A stretch of DNA of 64,000 nt from the NCBI GenBank assembly GCA_900176545.1, contig FWXP01000003.1:124001-188000 (forward strand), in the 5' to 3' direction. The stretch comes from Oscillospiraceae bacterium. GTDB lineage: Bacteria; Bacillota; Clostridia; Saccharofermentanales; Saccharofermentanaceae. This document shows positions 26,778 through 36,327 of the stretch, in pieces. Under the pieces are notes generated by a model, which saw nothing but the letters and a program-made list of their open reading frames with translations, ran no database searches and was not told the DNA's origin. Position numbers and translations under genes: made by a program. The number at the start of each line of letters is the position of its first letter. Position 1 is the stretch's first letter.

Positions 26778-29700
26778 TCTTCCGACCAGTGGATGAATTC
26801 CAGGTGGCGATCGATGCTCTGATCGTTGACCATGAACTTCACGCGTCCGTTGAGGATCGAGATATCATCGTCTTCGGCATATGTATCTACTCCCAGGCTG
26901 TTATGGACATTGACACGGATGTCGGTGCTGTTGAGGTCGATCTTAGTCTTCTGCTCTACGCCGCCGACTGCCAGTGCGTGCTGACCGGCGTTCTCGATCT
27001 TGAGTCCGACGTTCTGGGTATGAAGTTCTGATCCTCCTTCGAGGGAACCGAAGCAGGTCGATTCGTTGGACCTGAGACTCACCTCTACGCTGGCGTCGTA
27101 GATAGTAACTACGGAGTCTTTCTTTCCGATGCTGCCTACTCCTGAGAGATAATTACCGCTTCCGAGAAGCAGCATCGAAGACTTTGTGATATAGACGTCA
27201 GACGCGCCTTCAAGGGATCCTATGACGACTCCGATATTGGAGTTGAGATCGATCTCCATGTTGCAGTTTACTATCTTAATGCTGTTATCAGCGAAGAGGG
27301 CTCCGATACCGGTGCACCTGGTGCCGCCGCACTTGATGTTGTACTGACCGCTTCTTATCTCGATGGCACCGCCCAGACCTGATCCGATACAGATGCCTTC
27401 ATTGCCCTTACCGTCGATCTTGATGGTTCCGTTATGGGCGAAGATGATATTTCCGTGGGTTGAATCGAATGTATTTCCTATGCCGTAGTAGTGAGCGTCG
27501 TTACATTCGATAGTGAGGTTGCCGTCACCCTGTGTAGTGAGAGTGGAGGTAGGAGCTACGCTTATTCCGATCCCGTTCAGGTGGCTATTGCCCTTAAGTA
27601 TAAGGTCTACGTTACATCCGTCTTCTATCTCTATGCACGGGCGGCTCTTGATATTAGAGAAACTGGCGTTCTCAAGAGTTATCTCTCCGCTGTAACCTGA
27701 GAGGATCTTGAGATGCATATCGGTCTTGAGATTAGGAGCACCGATAATGGAGATGTTGCGGTATACGGCACCTTCCTTGCCGACGATGATATCGGTACAT
27801 CCGTACTTGGCAAGAAGAGCCAGGGAGACACGATTGGAGCTTCCCGCGGAATAAACCTGCTTCTGAAGTCCGTCTTCCTTCTCCTGTGAGAAGATGGCGA
27901 TCTCATTTCGTATCTTCTTATCTATCTTACCTATGGGATCGAAGGCAGGCTTTGCCGTGTAGTAACCCTGGATAAGGTCTACGCCCATATGGATGACGGT
28001 AGAGAGCTCGTCTGCTGTCTCGATGCCTTCTGCGAGGGAGAGGATGGCATTGTCTTTACAGAACTTTATTATCTCCTGTACGAAATGCTGCTTCTGCGGA
28101 GCCTTGTCTATGCCGGTAAGAAGAGCTCTGTCTATCTTTACGTAGTTAGGCATATAGCGCAGAAGGTTGCTTATATTGGAGTAGCCTGTACCGAAATCGT
28201 CGATAGCTATCTCGATACCGTACTTGCTCAGATGATTCTTGATCCTTTGAAGCTCTATGTCGTCGAGCTCGGACTCTTCGGTGATCTCTACTACCACCTT
28301 GGAAGAGAAGCGCCTCAAGAGCTCGTCTACGACTTTGAACTGCTCTTCGTTTACCCTGACTCCGGGAATGCTGTTGATGAATATCTTGGCGTCTTGGAAT
28401 TCATCGCCACGTTCATCTAAGGTCGCCATGACGTTCTTGAAGGTCAGATATTCGACATCAGCCATCCTGCCAAGGAAGCCCGCATATTTGATTATAGTAA
28501 GAGGAGATACCTTTTCCTCGGTAGTAGTCCTCATAAGAGCCTCGTATGAGAATATCTCTCCGGTGTCTGCCTTTACAATAGGCTGGAAAGCATATGTGAT
28601 GAGATTCTCATCCAATATCTTCTCTACGAGCTCACATTCCTTTTTCTCGTCAGAGGTGAGGGTGTCGAGCGGATTGAGCCTTACGGCGAACTTGTTTGTT
28701 TTCATGTTGTCGATGAAGAGCTTATAGCTGTTCATGGCGATGGTCCTTCGAAGGAGCTCGAATCCCGCGGATACATATTCCATCCATCTTCTGTAGCCTT
28801 CGTTATGGCTCATGGGTCTGTTGCCGTAGCTTATGACCGCATATCCGAAGCACTGGTCTTCGGAGTAGAACGGCGTGAAGCAGAAAGCTGCAGGATGATC
28901 TCTTTCTTCTCCCAGCTCGGGAAGAAGGTATCTGGTGTTGAAGGTCTCTTCCAGATCCACGTTGCCCGTGTTGATGAGGCTGTTGTACTTAAGAGCTCTG
29001 ATCATCTTAGGCGGGAATCCGTTATGCTTCATGCTGATAGAAGGCGTAGTCTCAAGATCCTTCCAGGGAGCTGACAGGCAGATTGAGAAGTTCTCGGCAT
29101 CCTTTATCTGGTATGCATAGGAATAGATGGTGGCGAAGAATTCCTCCAGAGTCGTGGGTGTAACGATATCCTTCGTCATCATGTTATAGACATCGTCCAT
29201 GCTGTTGTTCATCCTGTCGGTAGCCCAGGCGTTTCTTCTGGGATCGTGGTCCTTAAGGTCGGCCTCCTTGCATCCGCAGGTCTCACCGTGCGTGAATACG
29301 GGCTTGGCGGTAAAATGGCCGGGATTACGGTCATCGATCTTATCCAGGATGTATTTGATGGCATACTTTCCCATCTCTTCGTAGGGAAGGTCACAGGAAG
29401 TTATGCACCGGGGAGACAGCCTGCCTTCGGGAGAGGTGTCAAAACCTGCGACAGCGACATCTTCGGGGATCCTAAGTCCCATGGCGGTAAGTTCGCTGGC
29501 GACTCCTATGGCCATCTCGTCGTTGGCGCAGATTATCGCTTCGGGCATCGGGCGACCTTCTTCTGACATGTTCTTGACGGCAAGCTCGCCGCTGCTGTAC
29601 CAGTAATCTCCGTAGTGTATCCTGCTCTCGTCGACCTCAAGGTGATTTGCCTTCATGGTATCCCTGAATGCCTGGAGCCTGCTTATGGAATGCATATGTT

Positions 29701-30130
29701 CCTTACGGCCGGATATATAGGCGATATCCTTGAATCCGTGTTCCTTTATCATGTGGGATACGACCAGGCTCATTCCCGTATAGTCGTCTTCGAAAACGCT
29801 GTCAAAGTAATCGCTCTCTCTGTCGATGACAAGTACGGGACCGGAATATGTATCATGTATCCTCTCCTCTATGGGAACTGAGGAAGGTACGGTCTGGATG
29901 CTGTCCTTAAGGATAACTATTCCGTCAAAGAGTGCGGGGTTAAAGAGGTTATATATGTTCATCTCAGCCTGTTCTCGTATGCGAGTCGACTGATACTTTC
30001 TGTACATGGAAAAAATGCACACATCGACGTTTTCGGAAAATGCCTGCTGCAAGAAACCGTTTATAAAACGACTCTGTCTGGTCTCGTCTACCTGACCTGC
30101 CAATAATGCCAATCTCAATCTCTTCTGCAT
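26774..30130 (-). CDS. LacI-type sugar-sensor / GAF-like / EAL phosphodiesterase / beta-solenoid fusion
   Basis: 1118 residues, no signal peptide or membrane helix, so cytoplasmic. (1) About 1-290: periplasmic-binding-protein-like ligand domain as in LacI regulators (GPVLVIDRES, YISGR, PEAIICANDEMAIG, VAGFDTSPEG) but with no helix-turn-helix. (2) About 300-495: a domain like the GAF-type part seen in similar Clostridial sensors. (3) About 510-755: EAL domain with the residues needed for c-di-GMP hydrolysis: E530 in EALMR, N in FINSIPG, VEITEE, DDFGTGYSN, K in KIDR, E in AEGIET, QGYYTAKP. (4) About 780-1110: Gly/Asn-rich repeats (GI-IGS, ITLENASFSNI, NLTIECN) that look like a right-handed beta-solenoid. 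Predicted: a ligand-controlled c-di-GMP phosphodiesterase. RBS gggag and extended -10 TGCTATAAT lie upstream. The role of part 4 is unknown. Confidence 0.85.
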   Translation of the reverse strand: MQKRLRLALLAGQVDETRQSRFINGFLQQAFSENVDVCIFSMYRKYQSTRIREQAEMNIYNLFNPALFDGIVILKDSIQTVPSSVPIEERIHDTYSGPVLVIDRESDYFDSVFEDDYTGMSLVVSHMIKEHGFKDIAYISGRKEHMHSISRLQAFRDTMKANHLEVDESRIHYGDYWYSSGELAVKNMSEEGRPMPEAIICANDEMAIGVASELTAMGLRIPEDVAVAGFDTSPEGRLSPRCITSCDLPYEEMGKYAIKYILDKIDDRNPGHFTAKPVFTHGETCGCKEADLKDHDPRRNAWATDRMNNSMDDVYNMMTKDIVTPTTLEEFFATIYSYAYQIKDAENFSICLSAPWKDLETTPSISMKHNGFPPKMIRALKYNSLINTGNVDLEETFNTRYLLPELGEERDHPAAFCFTPFYSEDQCFGYAVISYGNRPMSHNEGYRRWMEYVSAGFELLRRTIAMNSYKLFIDNMKTNKFAVRLNPLDTLTSDEKKECELVEKILDENLITYAFQPIVKADTGEIFSYEALMRTTTEEKVSPLTIIKYAGFLGRMADVEYLTFKNVMATLDERGDEFQDAKIFINSIPGVRVNEEQFKVVDELLRRFSSKVVVEITEESELDDIELQRIKNHLSKYGIEIAIDDFGTGYSNISNLLRYMPNYVKIDRALLTGIDKAPQKQHFVQEIIKFCKDNAILSLAEGIETADELSTVIHMGVDLIQGYYTAKPAFDPIGKIDKKIRNEIAIFSQEKEDGLQKQVYSAGSSNRVSLALLAKYGCTDIIVGKEGAVYRNISIIGAPNLKTDMHLKILSGYSGEITLENASFSNIKSRPCIEIEDGCNVDLILKGNSHLNGIGISVAPTSTLTTQGDGNLTIECNDAHYYGIGNTFDSTHGNIIFAHNGTIKIDGKGNEGICIGSGLGGAIEIRSGQYNIKCGGTRCTGIGALFADNSIKIVNCNMEIDLNSNIGVVIGSLEGASDVYITKSSMLLLGSGNYLSGVGSIGKKDSVVTIYDASVEVSLRSNESTCFGSLEGGSELHTQNVGLKIENAGQHALAVGGVEQKTKIDLNSTDIRVNVHNSLGVDTYAEDDDISILNGRVKFMVNDQSIDRHLEFIHWSED

Positions 30131-30379
30131 GTATATGCTCCCTTGACATCCTGCCCTGTACCGATATCTGGATTATAGCATGCAGGCGTCCGAGGATATT
30201 TGGGAAACGGAGCATGTTATCACTAAATTAACATTTATTCGGGGTATGTAAACAAAGTATTAGTGGGATTTGATCTTTTGTTCCCGTTATTTGAACTTTT
30301 ACCTAATCACGGAAGGTACGTTGTTGGATTTATCTTCTTTAAGAGGGATAATATCCGTATAGGATAAAGAGGAGAAGAA

Positions 30380-31057
30380 ATGAAGTCATTCAAGTTCAAG
30401 TTAACTGCATCGCTCTTTCTTTCCAACTTTCTCATAAGGTTGGGATTTTTCCTTGCGGCGGGGATCCTGCTGATCGTATTCGGTATAGGTCATCCTGTCT
30501 TGATCCCGTATGGACTGGCACTTATAATCTTCGATCTTATAGTGTCTGTCATAGAGACGGTAAAGATGATCCGTGCGATCGATGTCTCGGAGCATCCGGC
30601 TGTACAGGACCTTAAGAGAGCGATGGACGGTAAGTCTTCGGGAAGCTTCGTATCCAATATCCATTCCACGGCCGGAAGGGTATGTGAATACTACCTTAAG
30701 CAGCGGATAGGAAAGGACAGTGATGTATCCGAATGCATCAAGGTCTTTGAGGATATGTGCAGGAGCGAAGATTCCATCAAGGAGGATATGCTCCTGTTCG
30801 AGAGCGGAGTCTACCTTGATAAGGACACTTATACGTTCTCTCTTACGAGACAGTATCCGAACGGTGAAGGAGAGTATTTCCAGATATACATGAACCTCAA
30901 GTTCGACATAAGAGATGACTTGAGGCTTCTTCGCGAATCTGTCTGGAACGAGGATATGAATATTGATTTCTTCGAATATGTTAGAAAGTCTGAATCCTAT
31001 AAGCTCATCAAGAACCTTAAGATCAGGGATATAGAGATCGGTCTTGATGAGACCTGA
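30380..31057 (+). CDS. Hypothetical protein with two N-terminal membrane helices
   Basis: 225 residues. Helices at about 14-35 and 40-65, then a cytoplasmic mixed alpha/beta region (about 70-225) with no motif I know. Promoter TTGGAT, 17 bases, GATAAT is visible before the gene, and a strong RBS (aggag). It precedes the GH127 gene by 24 bases and is probably co-transcribed with it. Function unknown. Confidence 0.72.
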   Translation: MKSFKFKLTASLFLSNFLIRLGFFLAAGILLIVFGIGHPVLIPYGLALIIFDLIVSVIETVKMIRAIDVSEHPAVQDLKRAMDGKSSGSFVSNIHSTAGRVCEYYLKQRIGKDSDVSECIKVFEDMCRSEDSIKEDMLLFESGVYLDKDTYTFSLTRQYPNGEGEYFQIYMNLKFDIRDDLRLLRESVWNEDMNIDFFEYVRKSESYKLIKNLKIRDIEIGLDET

Positions 31058-31081
31058 TAAAGAGCAAGGAGTATTACCCCG

Positions 31082-33085
31082 ATGAACGGAAGACATGTTG
31101 ATATCAAGAAGGTCAGGATCCATGATGATTTCTGGTCTTCTAAGCAGGAACTCATAAGAAAGGAAGTACTCCCGTATCAGTGGGAGATATTAAATGACAG
31201 AGTTCCTGAAGCCGCCCCCAGCTATTGTATGCATAACTTCAGGGCAGCAGGCAGGCTCAATAAGAACAGAGAGCTCATGGGCAGTGCATTTCGCGAGCCT
31301 GTATATACTTTCAGAGGGTTCGAGGCGCTTCCCGAAGATCCCTCTTCTCCGAAGGAAGACGAGTTCTACGGCTTCGTGTTCCAGGACAGTGATTTCTCCA
31401 AGTGGATAGAGGCAGTAGGCTACAGCCTTGCGACACACCCTGATAAGGAACTGGAAGCAGTTGCCGACGGTGCCATCGATATAGTATGTGAGGCGCAGCT
31501 GCCTAACGGTTATCTTGATACCTACTATATAATCAACGGAATGGATCGAAGCTTCAAGGACCTTCGCGATCACCACGAGCTCTATTGTCTGGGACATCTT
31601 ATCGAAGGCGCCATAAGCTACTACGATGCGACAGGTAAGGATAAGCTCCTGAAGGCGGCATGCAGGTTCGCCGACTATGTAGATTCCGTGTTCGGATACG
31701 AAGAAGGAAAGATCAAGGGATATCCCGGACATGAGATAGCAGAGATGGCTCTCTTCAAGCTCTATGAGACTACCGGCGAAGAGAGATATAAGAAGCTCGC
31801 AGAGTACTTTATAGATGAGAGAGGACAGGCTCCTTTGTATTTCGATATGGAGCATCCTACTCCCAAGGGACAGCCTTATAAGATCGACTACTACCATCAG
31901 GCGCATATACCCGTAAGAGAGCAGACGGAAGCCGTCGGTCACGCTGTGCGCGCCGTATACCTCTATAGCGGTATGGCGGATATGGCAAGGATCTCCGGTG
32001 ATAAGAGACTTCTTGGTGCGTGTGAGAAGCTCTGGGACAGCATCACAAGAGAGAAGATGTATATCACGGGAGGAATAGGTGCGACTCATCTGGGAGAAGC
32101 TTTCTCATTTCCTTTTGACCTACCTAACGATACGGACTACGCCGAGACTTGTGCTTCCATAGGTCTTGTATTCTTTGCAAGAAGGATGCTTCAGATAAAG
32201 GCTGACAGAAAGTATTCCGACGTAATGGAACTTGCTCTCTTTAACGGTATCCTAAGCGGCATCTCCCTGGACGGTAAGAGCTTCTTCTACGTAAATCCCC
32301 TGGAGGTGATTCCCGAAGCGGTGAAGAAGGACGAGAGAAAGTGGCACATTAAGCCCGTAAGGCAGAAGTGGTTCGGATGCGCTTGCTGTCCTCCTAATCT
32401 CGCACGACTCGTGGCTTCTATCGGTACGTATGCATATACGACGGACGAAGACACTTTGTATACACATCTCTATTTGGGTTCTGAGATATCTCATAAGGAC
32501 GTGGATCTTAGGTTCGAGAGCGATATCCCGAATTCGGGAAAGGTAAAGGTAACCGCCAAGGCGGAAGGACGCAGTGATCTGGTGCTTGCATTGAGGATAC
32601 CTTCCTGGTGCGGCGATGTATATGAGATAAGAACGAGCCGCGACCTGGCATCAGAAGTTCGTGACGGATATCTCTATCTCAAGGGATTCGAAGGGGAGAC
32701 TACCATAGATATAGAGTTCTCCATGAAGCCTCTTATCGTAGTTGCCGACAGTAAGGTAACTGAGGATAAGGGAAGATGTGCAGTCGTTCGAGGACCTGTC
32801 GTTTACTGTATGGAAGAGACGGACAACGGCAAGTCACTGCGAGATATCCATATAGATCCCGATACATCCTTTGAAGAAGAGGTAACGACTGAATTCGGAA
32901 TTCCGGCAGTAGTCCTTAAGGCATCAGGCTATAGGAAGATATCAGTCTCGGAAGGGGACTATGTATCGCCTCTTTACAGAGCTTATAAGACAGAAGAATC
33001 GCAAGATATAAAGATCCGTCTCATACCTTACCGCCTGTGGGCCAACAGAGGCGAGGGCGAGATGAGCGTATTTATTGGACTTTAA
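31082..33085 (+). CDS. GH127 beta-L-arabinofuranosidase
   Basis: 667 residues, standard for glycoside hydrolase family 127. N-terminal DDFWSSKQELIRKEVLPYQWE is typical. The zinc/cysteine active site is present: E355 and C357 in YAETCAS and C435/C436 in FGCACCPPN, matching Glu338, Cys340, Cys417 (nucleophile) and Cys418 of Bifidobacterium HypBA1. No signal peptide, so it acts inside on imported arabino-oligosaccharides, releasing L-arabinose. Together with the uronate locus it fits a plant-cell-wall diet. Followed by a perfect hairpin terminator. Confidence 0.93.
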   Translation: MNGRHVDIKKVRIHDDFWSSKQELIRKEVLPYQWEILNDRVPEAAPSYCMHNFRAAGRLNKNRELMGSAFREPVYTFRGFEALPEDPSSPKEDEFYGFVFQDSDFSKWIEAVGYSLATHPDKELEAVADGAIDIVCEAQLPNGYLDTYYIINGMDRSFKDLRDHHELYCLGHLIEGAISYYDATGKDKLLKAACRFADYVDSVFGYEEGKIKGYPGHEIAEMALFKLYETTGEERYKKLAEYFIDERGQAPLYFDMEHPTPKGQPYKIDYYHQAHIPVREQTEAVGHAVRAVYLYSGMADMARISGDKRLLGACEKLWDSITREKMYITGGIGATHLGEAFSFPFDLPNDTDYAETCASIGLVFFARRMLQIKADRKYSDVMELALFNGILSGISLDGKSFFYVNPLEVIPEAVKKDERKWHIKPVRQKWFGCACCPPNLARLVASIGTYAYTTDEDTLYTHLYLGSEISHKDVDLRFESDIPNSGKVKVTAKAEGRSDLVLALRIPSWCGDVYEIRTSRDLASEVRDGYLYLKGFEGETTIDIEFSMKPLIVVADSKVTEDKGRCAVVRGPVVYCMEETDNGKSLRDIHIDPDTSFEEEVTTEFGIPAVVLKASGYRKISVSEGDYVSPLYRAYKTEESQDIKIRLIPYRLWANRGEGEMSVFIGL

Positions 33086-33090
33086 GATAA

Positions 33091-33116
33091 AAGAGGAGAT
33101 CTTGTGATCTCCTCTT
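33091..33116. terminator. Bidirectional terminator
   Basis: Perfect 11-base stem AAGAGGAGATC / GATCTCCTCTT, TTGT loop; its right arm overlaps the last codon of the convergent HTH gene. Confidence 0.82.
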
Positions 33117-33318
33117 ACTTTGTGTGTTCCAGTATGTCTCCCGGCTGACAGTCGAGAGCATCGCATATAGCATCCAATGTCTCGAACCTTATGCCTTTCA
33201 TCTTGCCTGTCTTCAGGTTGGACAGGTTTACATTGGTCATGCCTACCTTCTCCGCCAGTTCGTTAAGTGACATCTTGCGGTCTGCCATCATTCGGTCAAG
33301 TCTTATGATTATTGCCAT
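33115..33318 (-). CDS. Small Cro/CI-type HTH regulator (YozG-like)
   Basis: 67 residues, only a helix-turn-helix domain: MSLNELAEKVGMTNVNLSNLKTGKMKGIRFETLDAICDAL. Matches the YozG type that is nearly always encoded behind a DUF2975 membrane protein, as here (12-base gap). Probably autoregulates the pair. An inverted repeat TTAAAGC-AAA-GCTTTAA upstream of the pair is a possible binding site. Confidence 0.9.
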   Translation of the reverse strand: MAIIIRLDRMMADRKMSLNELAEKVGMTNVNLSNLKTGKMKGIRFETLDAICDALDCQPGDILEHTK

Positions 33319-33330
33319 CTCCGTCTCTCC

Positions 33331-33789
33331 TTACGCGATAAGATCATTATCTTCCTGAAGATCCTTGCCGTAAACAAAGATCTCGGAGAGAATGCCTACG
33401 ATAACGCCTGCCAAGGGGATGAAGATATCGATGTCGCCGAAGTTAAGAACGAACTCGCTTCCTCGTACTATATTGATGAATCCCTCTGCAAAGGGAGGAA
33501 GGAAACCTCCGACCATGATGGTGATCGCGATAGCTCTTAATAGATTGACGATCTTGTCATCGAAGGGCTTGCCGGTGACGGCGATCCTTCTAAGTCCGAT
33601 GTAAAGAAGTATAAGTGCTATCGCCGAGAATACAGAATGAATGCCTCTTCGTATCGCAAGGGTATCGCTGCTCTTTGCAAATGAGATAAACTGTACTGCT
33701 GCGACGAATATCATCAGAAATGCAACTATGAGTGTTATCACTCTGTCAGTATTAAGTCTCTTGTTAAGTGTTGAAGATCTGTTATCCAT
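33331..33789 (-). CDS. DUF2975 membrane protein (YoaS-like)
   Basis: 152 residues from the ATG at 33789 (GGAGG, 8 bases); the upstream in-frame ATG at 33804 lies on the wrong side of the RBS. Four membrane helices with RRIAVTGKPFDDKIVNLLR in the middle, a DUF2975 feature. Partner of the YozG-like HTH gene; the function of such pairs is not known. Confidence 0.87.
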   Translation of the reverse strand: MDNRSSTLNKRLNTDRVITLIVAFLMIFVAAVQFISFAKSSDTLAIRRGIHSVFSAIALILLYIGLRRIAVTGKPFDDKIVNLLRAIAITIMVGGFLPPFAEGFINIVRGSEFVLNFGDIDIFIPLAGVIVGILSEIFVYGKDLQEDNDLIA

Positions 33790-33819
33790 GTTACTATCCT
33801 CCATTCGCTTTGTGACTTG

Positions 33820-33872
33820 AGGATAGCATCTCTGTTAAAGTGTGTCAATAGAAAATTAAAGCAAAGCTTTAA
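33820..33872 (-). promoter_or_regulatory. Promoter of the DUF2975/HTH pair with a nearby inverted repeat
   Basis: Minus-strand TTGACA (33843-33848), 17-base spacer, TATCCT (33820-33825). Seven bases upstream of the -35 box is the perfect repeat TTAAAGC-AAA-GCTTTAA (33856-33872), a plausible operator. Confidence 0.65.
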
Positions 33873-33991
33873 ATAGTTATCTGAATACTATAATCCACAG
33901 GGGCACTTATCCGATAAGTCTTTAATTGATAGAAACTCATAGCCTCCGGATGGTATAATCTCATGTGAGATGACATTCGGAGGTCTTTTAT

Positions 33992-34474
33992 ATGGGAAAA
34001 CTCTTAGTCTTCTACTCGCTGGAGGGTAATACGGAATATATAGCCGACAGGATCTGCGAGAAGATCGGATGCGATAAGCTCAGGCTGATTCCCAAGAAGG
34101 CATATAAGGATAAGGGATTTGCCAAGTTCCTGTGGGGCGGCAAGAGTGCCGTGATGGCTGAGACTCCCGAGCTTGAATCTTACGATGTTGACCTTGATAA
34201 GGTAGATGAGCTGATCATCGGATTCCCGGTATGGGCAAGTACGATCACGCCTCCCATAAGGACATTTCTTACTGATAACAAGGATGCTCTCAAGGAGAAG
34301 AAGATCGCAGTCTATGCCTGTCAGGCCGGTAACGGAGCGCCGAAGGCCATGGATAAGATAAGAGACCTTCTGGGTATAGATGACTTTATGGCCAAGGCGG
34401 TCTTTATCGATCCCAAGACAAGGCCGTCCGATGAGAACGAGAAGGTATTGGAAGAGTTCACAGATAAACTGTAA
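33992..34474 (+). CDS. Flavodoxin-family protein
   Basis: 160 residues. FMN phosphate loop YSLEGNTEYIA at residues 8-18, then a Rossmann-like core with IIGFPVWASTITPPIRTFL, and YACQAGNGAPKAMDKI in the second flavin loop. Likely an FMN electron carrier or a small NAD(P)H-independent reductase. Extended -10 TGGTATAAT lies 33 bases upstream of the ATG; RBS ggagg. The PEBP lipoprotein gene follows after 11 bases. Confidence 0.9.
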   Translation: MGKLLVFYSLEGNTEYIADRICEKIGCDKLRLIPKKAYKDKGFAKFLWGGKSAVMAETPELESYDVDLDKVDELIIGFPVWASTITPPIRTFLTDNKDALKEKKIAVYACQAGNGAPKAMDKIRDLLGIDDFMAKAVFIDPKTRPSDENEKVLEEFTDKL

Positions 34475-34485
34475 GGAGATATCCA

Positions 34486-35136
34486 TTGAATAAAAAAGTC
34501 ATTGCTGCTATATTAAGCATTTCCATCCTGACAGGACTGGCAGGTTGTTCGAACGGCGTGACCGAGACTACGCCTGCATCTTCAACTGAGGCGACCGTTC
34601 AGATAACGATCGAGAGTACCGAAGAAGAGGAGACTACTACTACTGAAGCTACTACGACGGTGGTCGGTACAGTTGACCTTTTGGAAGGATACGATACGTT
34701 CATAGTTTCTTCAGAGGCGCTTGAAGCAGGAGTGTGGAACGACAGGATATCCAATACCCAAAGAGGAGAGAACCTGTCTCCCGATCTTTCATGGGAAGAA
34801 GTTGACGGGGCTGAGTTATATGTTATCTATATGGTCGATCCCGATGGAGGCAACTGGATCCATTGGAAATCTGATAATATCACGGAGACATCTGTTCCCG
34901 AAGGCTGGGCGACATCTCCGGATTATGTTGGACCTTATCCGCCTGAAGGCACTACACATCATTACGATGTATATGTAGTGGCACTTAAGGCTCCCGTTGA
35001 TCACTTGAGCGGAAGCGTCGATTCTGCTAATCCGAATTTCCCTGCATTCCTTACAGCCTTAGATACAGACGCCGAAGGAAATGAAGGTAATATAATCGCA
35101 TACGGAAGGCTTTCCGGTACATTTACTTCTACCTGA
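34486..35136 (+). CDS. PEBP (YbhB/YbcL) domain lipoprotein
   Basis: 216 residues starting with TTG, fixed by an RBS (aaggag) seven bases before. Lipoprotein signal with lipobox LAGC (Cys about 21), Thr/Glu-rich linker (25-62), then a phosphatidylethanolamine-binding-protein domain: NLSPDLSW, IYMVDPDGGNWIHW (Asp/His ligand pocket), GPYPPEGTTHHYDVYVVAL. Extracellular, membrane-tethered. Ligand and role in bacteria are poorly known. Confidence 0.9.
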   Translation: MNKKVIAAILSISILTGLAGCSNGVTETTPASSTEATVQITIESTEEEETTTTEATTTVVGTVDLLEGYDTFIVSSEALEAGVWNDRISNTQRGENLSPDLSWEEVDGAELYVIYMVDPDGGNWIHWKSDNITETSVPEGWATSPDYVGPYPPEGTTHHYDVYVVALKAPVDHLSGSVDSANPNFPAFLTALDTDAEGNEGNIIAYGRLSGTFTST

Positions 35137-35226
35137 TAAGACATATTAGTCAATAACATAAGACCATAGTGCATTGAACGGATGCTACAATCCTCTTGAT
35201 ACATATTCATAAGCGAGGGCACTTCT

Positions 35227-36201
35227 ATGAGCAAGATCAGATGGGGAGTATTAGGAACGGCAAATATCGCTAAGTGGTGTACTATACCGGGTATGCAGAA
35301 GGCACAGGACTGTGAGCTCTATGCTATTGCCGGAAGAAGTATTGAGAAGGCAGAGAGGTTCAAGCAGGACTTCGGCTTTGAAGTGGCATACGGATCCTAC
35401 GATGAACTCATCGCAGATAAGGATGTTGAAGCCGTATACATCCCTCTTCCGAATGATCTTCACATAAAGTGGGTAACAAAGGCTCTTCGTGCAGGTAAGC
35501 ATGTTCTCTGTGAGAAGCCGCTTGCTCTGAACCTTGATGAGGCGCGTGAGATGTATAAGGTGGCGCAAGAGAATAATGTCATCCTCATGGAGGCATATGC
35601 ATATCTTCACAGTCCTTATGTATCGAGCCTTATAGAAGATGTTCAAAGCGGTATCATTGGCGATGTGGATTATATCGAGAGCGCATTCATAACTCAGGGA
35701 TATGAAGAGGATTTCCGCCTGCATAAGGAACAGGGCGGAGGTGCCATGTATGATCTGGGATGCTATTGCACGACGATGATCCTTTCGCTTATAGATTCAG
35801 ATCCTGAGACAGTGTGGGCTCAAGCAGAGTTCTCTGATCTCGGAGTAGACCTTATGACGGCTGTTATGCTCAAGTTCAGAAACGGTGCAAGAGCTTCATT
35901 TAATATCGGCATGATACTGGACAGACATTCCAATTCCAGGTTCGACAGGCTCTATGTACACGGCAGCAAGGGATCCGTCAGATCGGAAGTAGAGTATAAC
36001 CAGGAAGGTACATTATCTTATAGTATCTTTAAGGGTGATGAAGTGATAGTAAGGACGGTCGAAGCTCCTTCCAATTATTCACTTGAAGTTCAGGATATGT
36101 GTAATGCGATCAACGGTGTATCGAAGCCTCATATAACACCTGAGTTCTCCTTGAAGAACATGAAGCTCATAGAAGATGTTCTTACAAAGATAGGGTACTG
36201 A
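35227..36201 (+). CDS. Gfo/Idh/MocA family NAD(P)-dependent oxidoreductase
   Basis: 324 residues. Rossmann motif GVLGTANIAKWC, EKPLALN with the conserved Lys, and the C-terminal beta-sheet domain with YDLGCY (catalytic region). Such enzymes oxidise or reduce sugars and polyols; the closest general type is the D-xylose/glucose-fructose dehydrogenase branch. Monocistronic with a good terminator. Substrate unknown. Confidence 0.9.
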   Translation: MSKIRWGVLGTANIAKWCTIPGMQKAQDCELYAIAGRSIEKAERFKQDFGFEVAYGSYDELIADKDVEAVYIPLPNDLHIKWVTKALRAGKHVLCEKPLALNLDEAREMYKVAQENNVILMEAYAYLHSPYVSSLIEDVQSGIIGDVDYIESAFITQGYEEDFRLHKEQGGGAMYDLGCYCTTMILSLIDSDPETVWAQAEFSDLGVDLMTAVMLKFRNGARASFNIGMILDRHSNSRFDRLYVHGSKGSVRSEVEYNQEGTLSYSIFKGDEVIVRTVEAPSNYSLEVQDMCNAINGVSKPHITPEFSLKNMKLIEDVLTKIGY

Positions 36202-36223
36202 TAATTAAAAGAACGATAGTATG

Positions 36224-36260
36224 ACGGATGTGACCTTTAAGATCGCGTCCGTTATTTTTT
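36224..36260 (+). terminator. Intrinsic terminator after the Gfo/Idh gene
   Basis: ACGGATGTGA / TCGCGTCCGT (10-base stem with one G-U pair, 9-base loop) followed by TATTTTTT. Confidence 0.85.
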
Positions 36261-36327
36261 GCCTTAAGGTTGAATTAATGTAGCTCCTTTAGACTGACAT
36301 CGTAATGATCAGAAAGGAGAACTTAGT

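Noticed and set aside
31190-32089. 299-codon minus-strand frame inside the GH127 gene
   Set aside because: The plus strand encodes a full GH127 enzyme with all catalytic residues; the antisense frame matches nothing.
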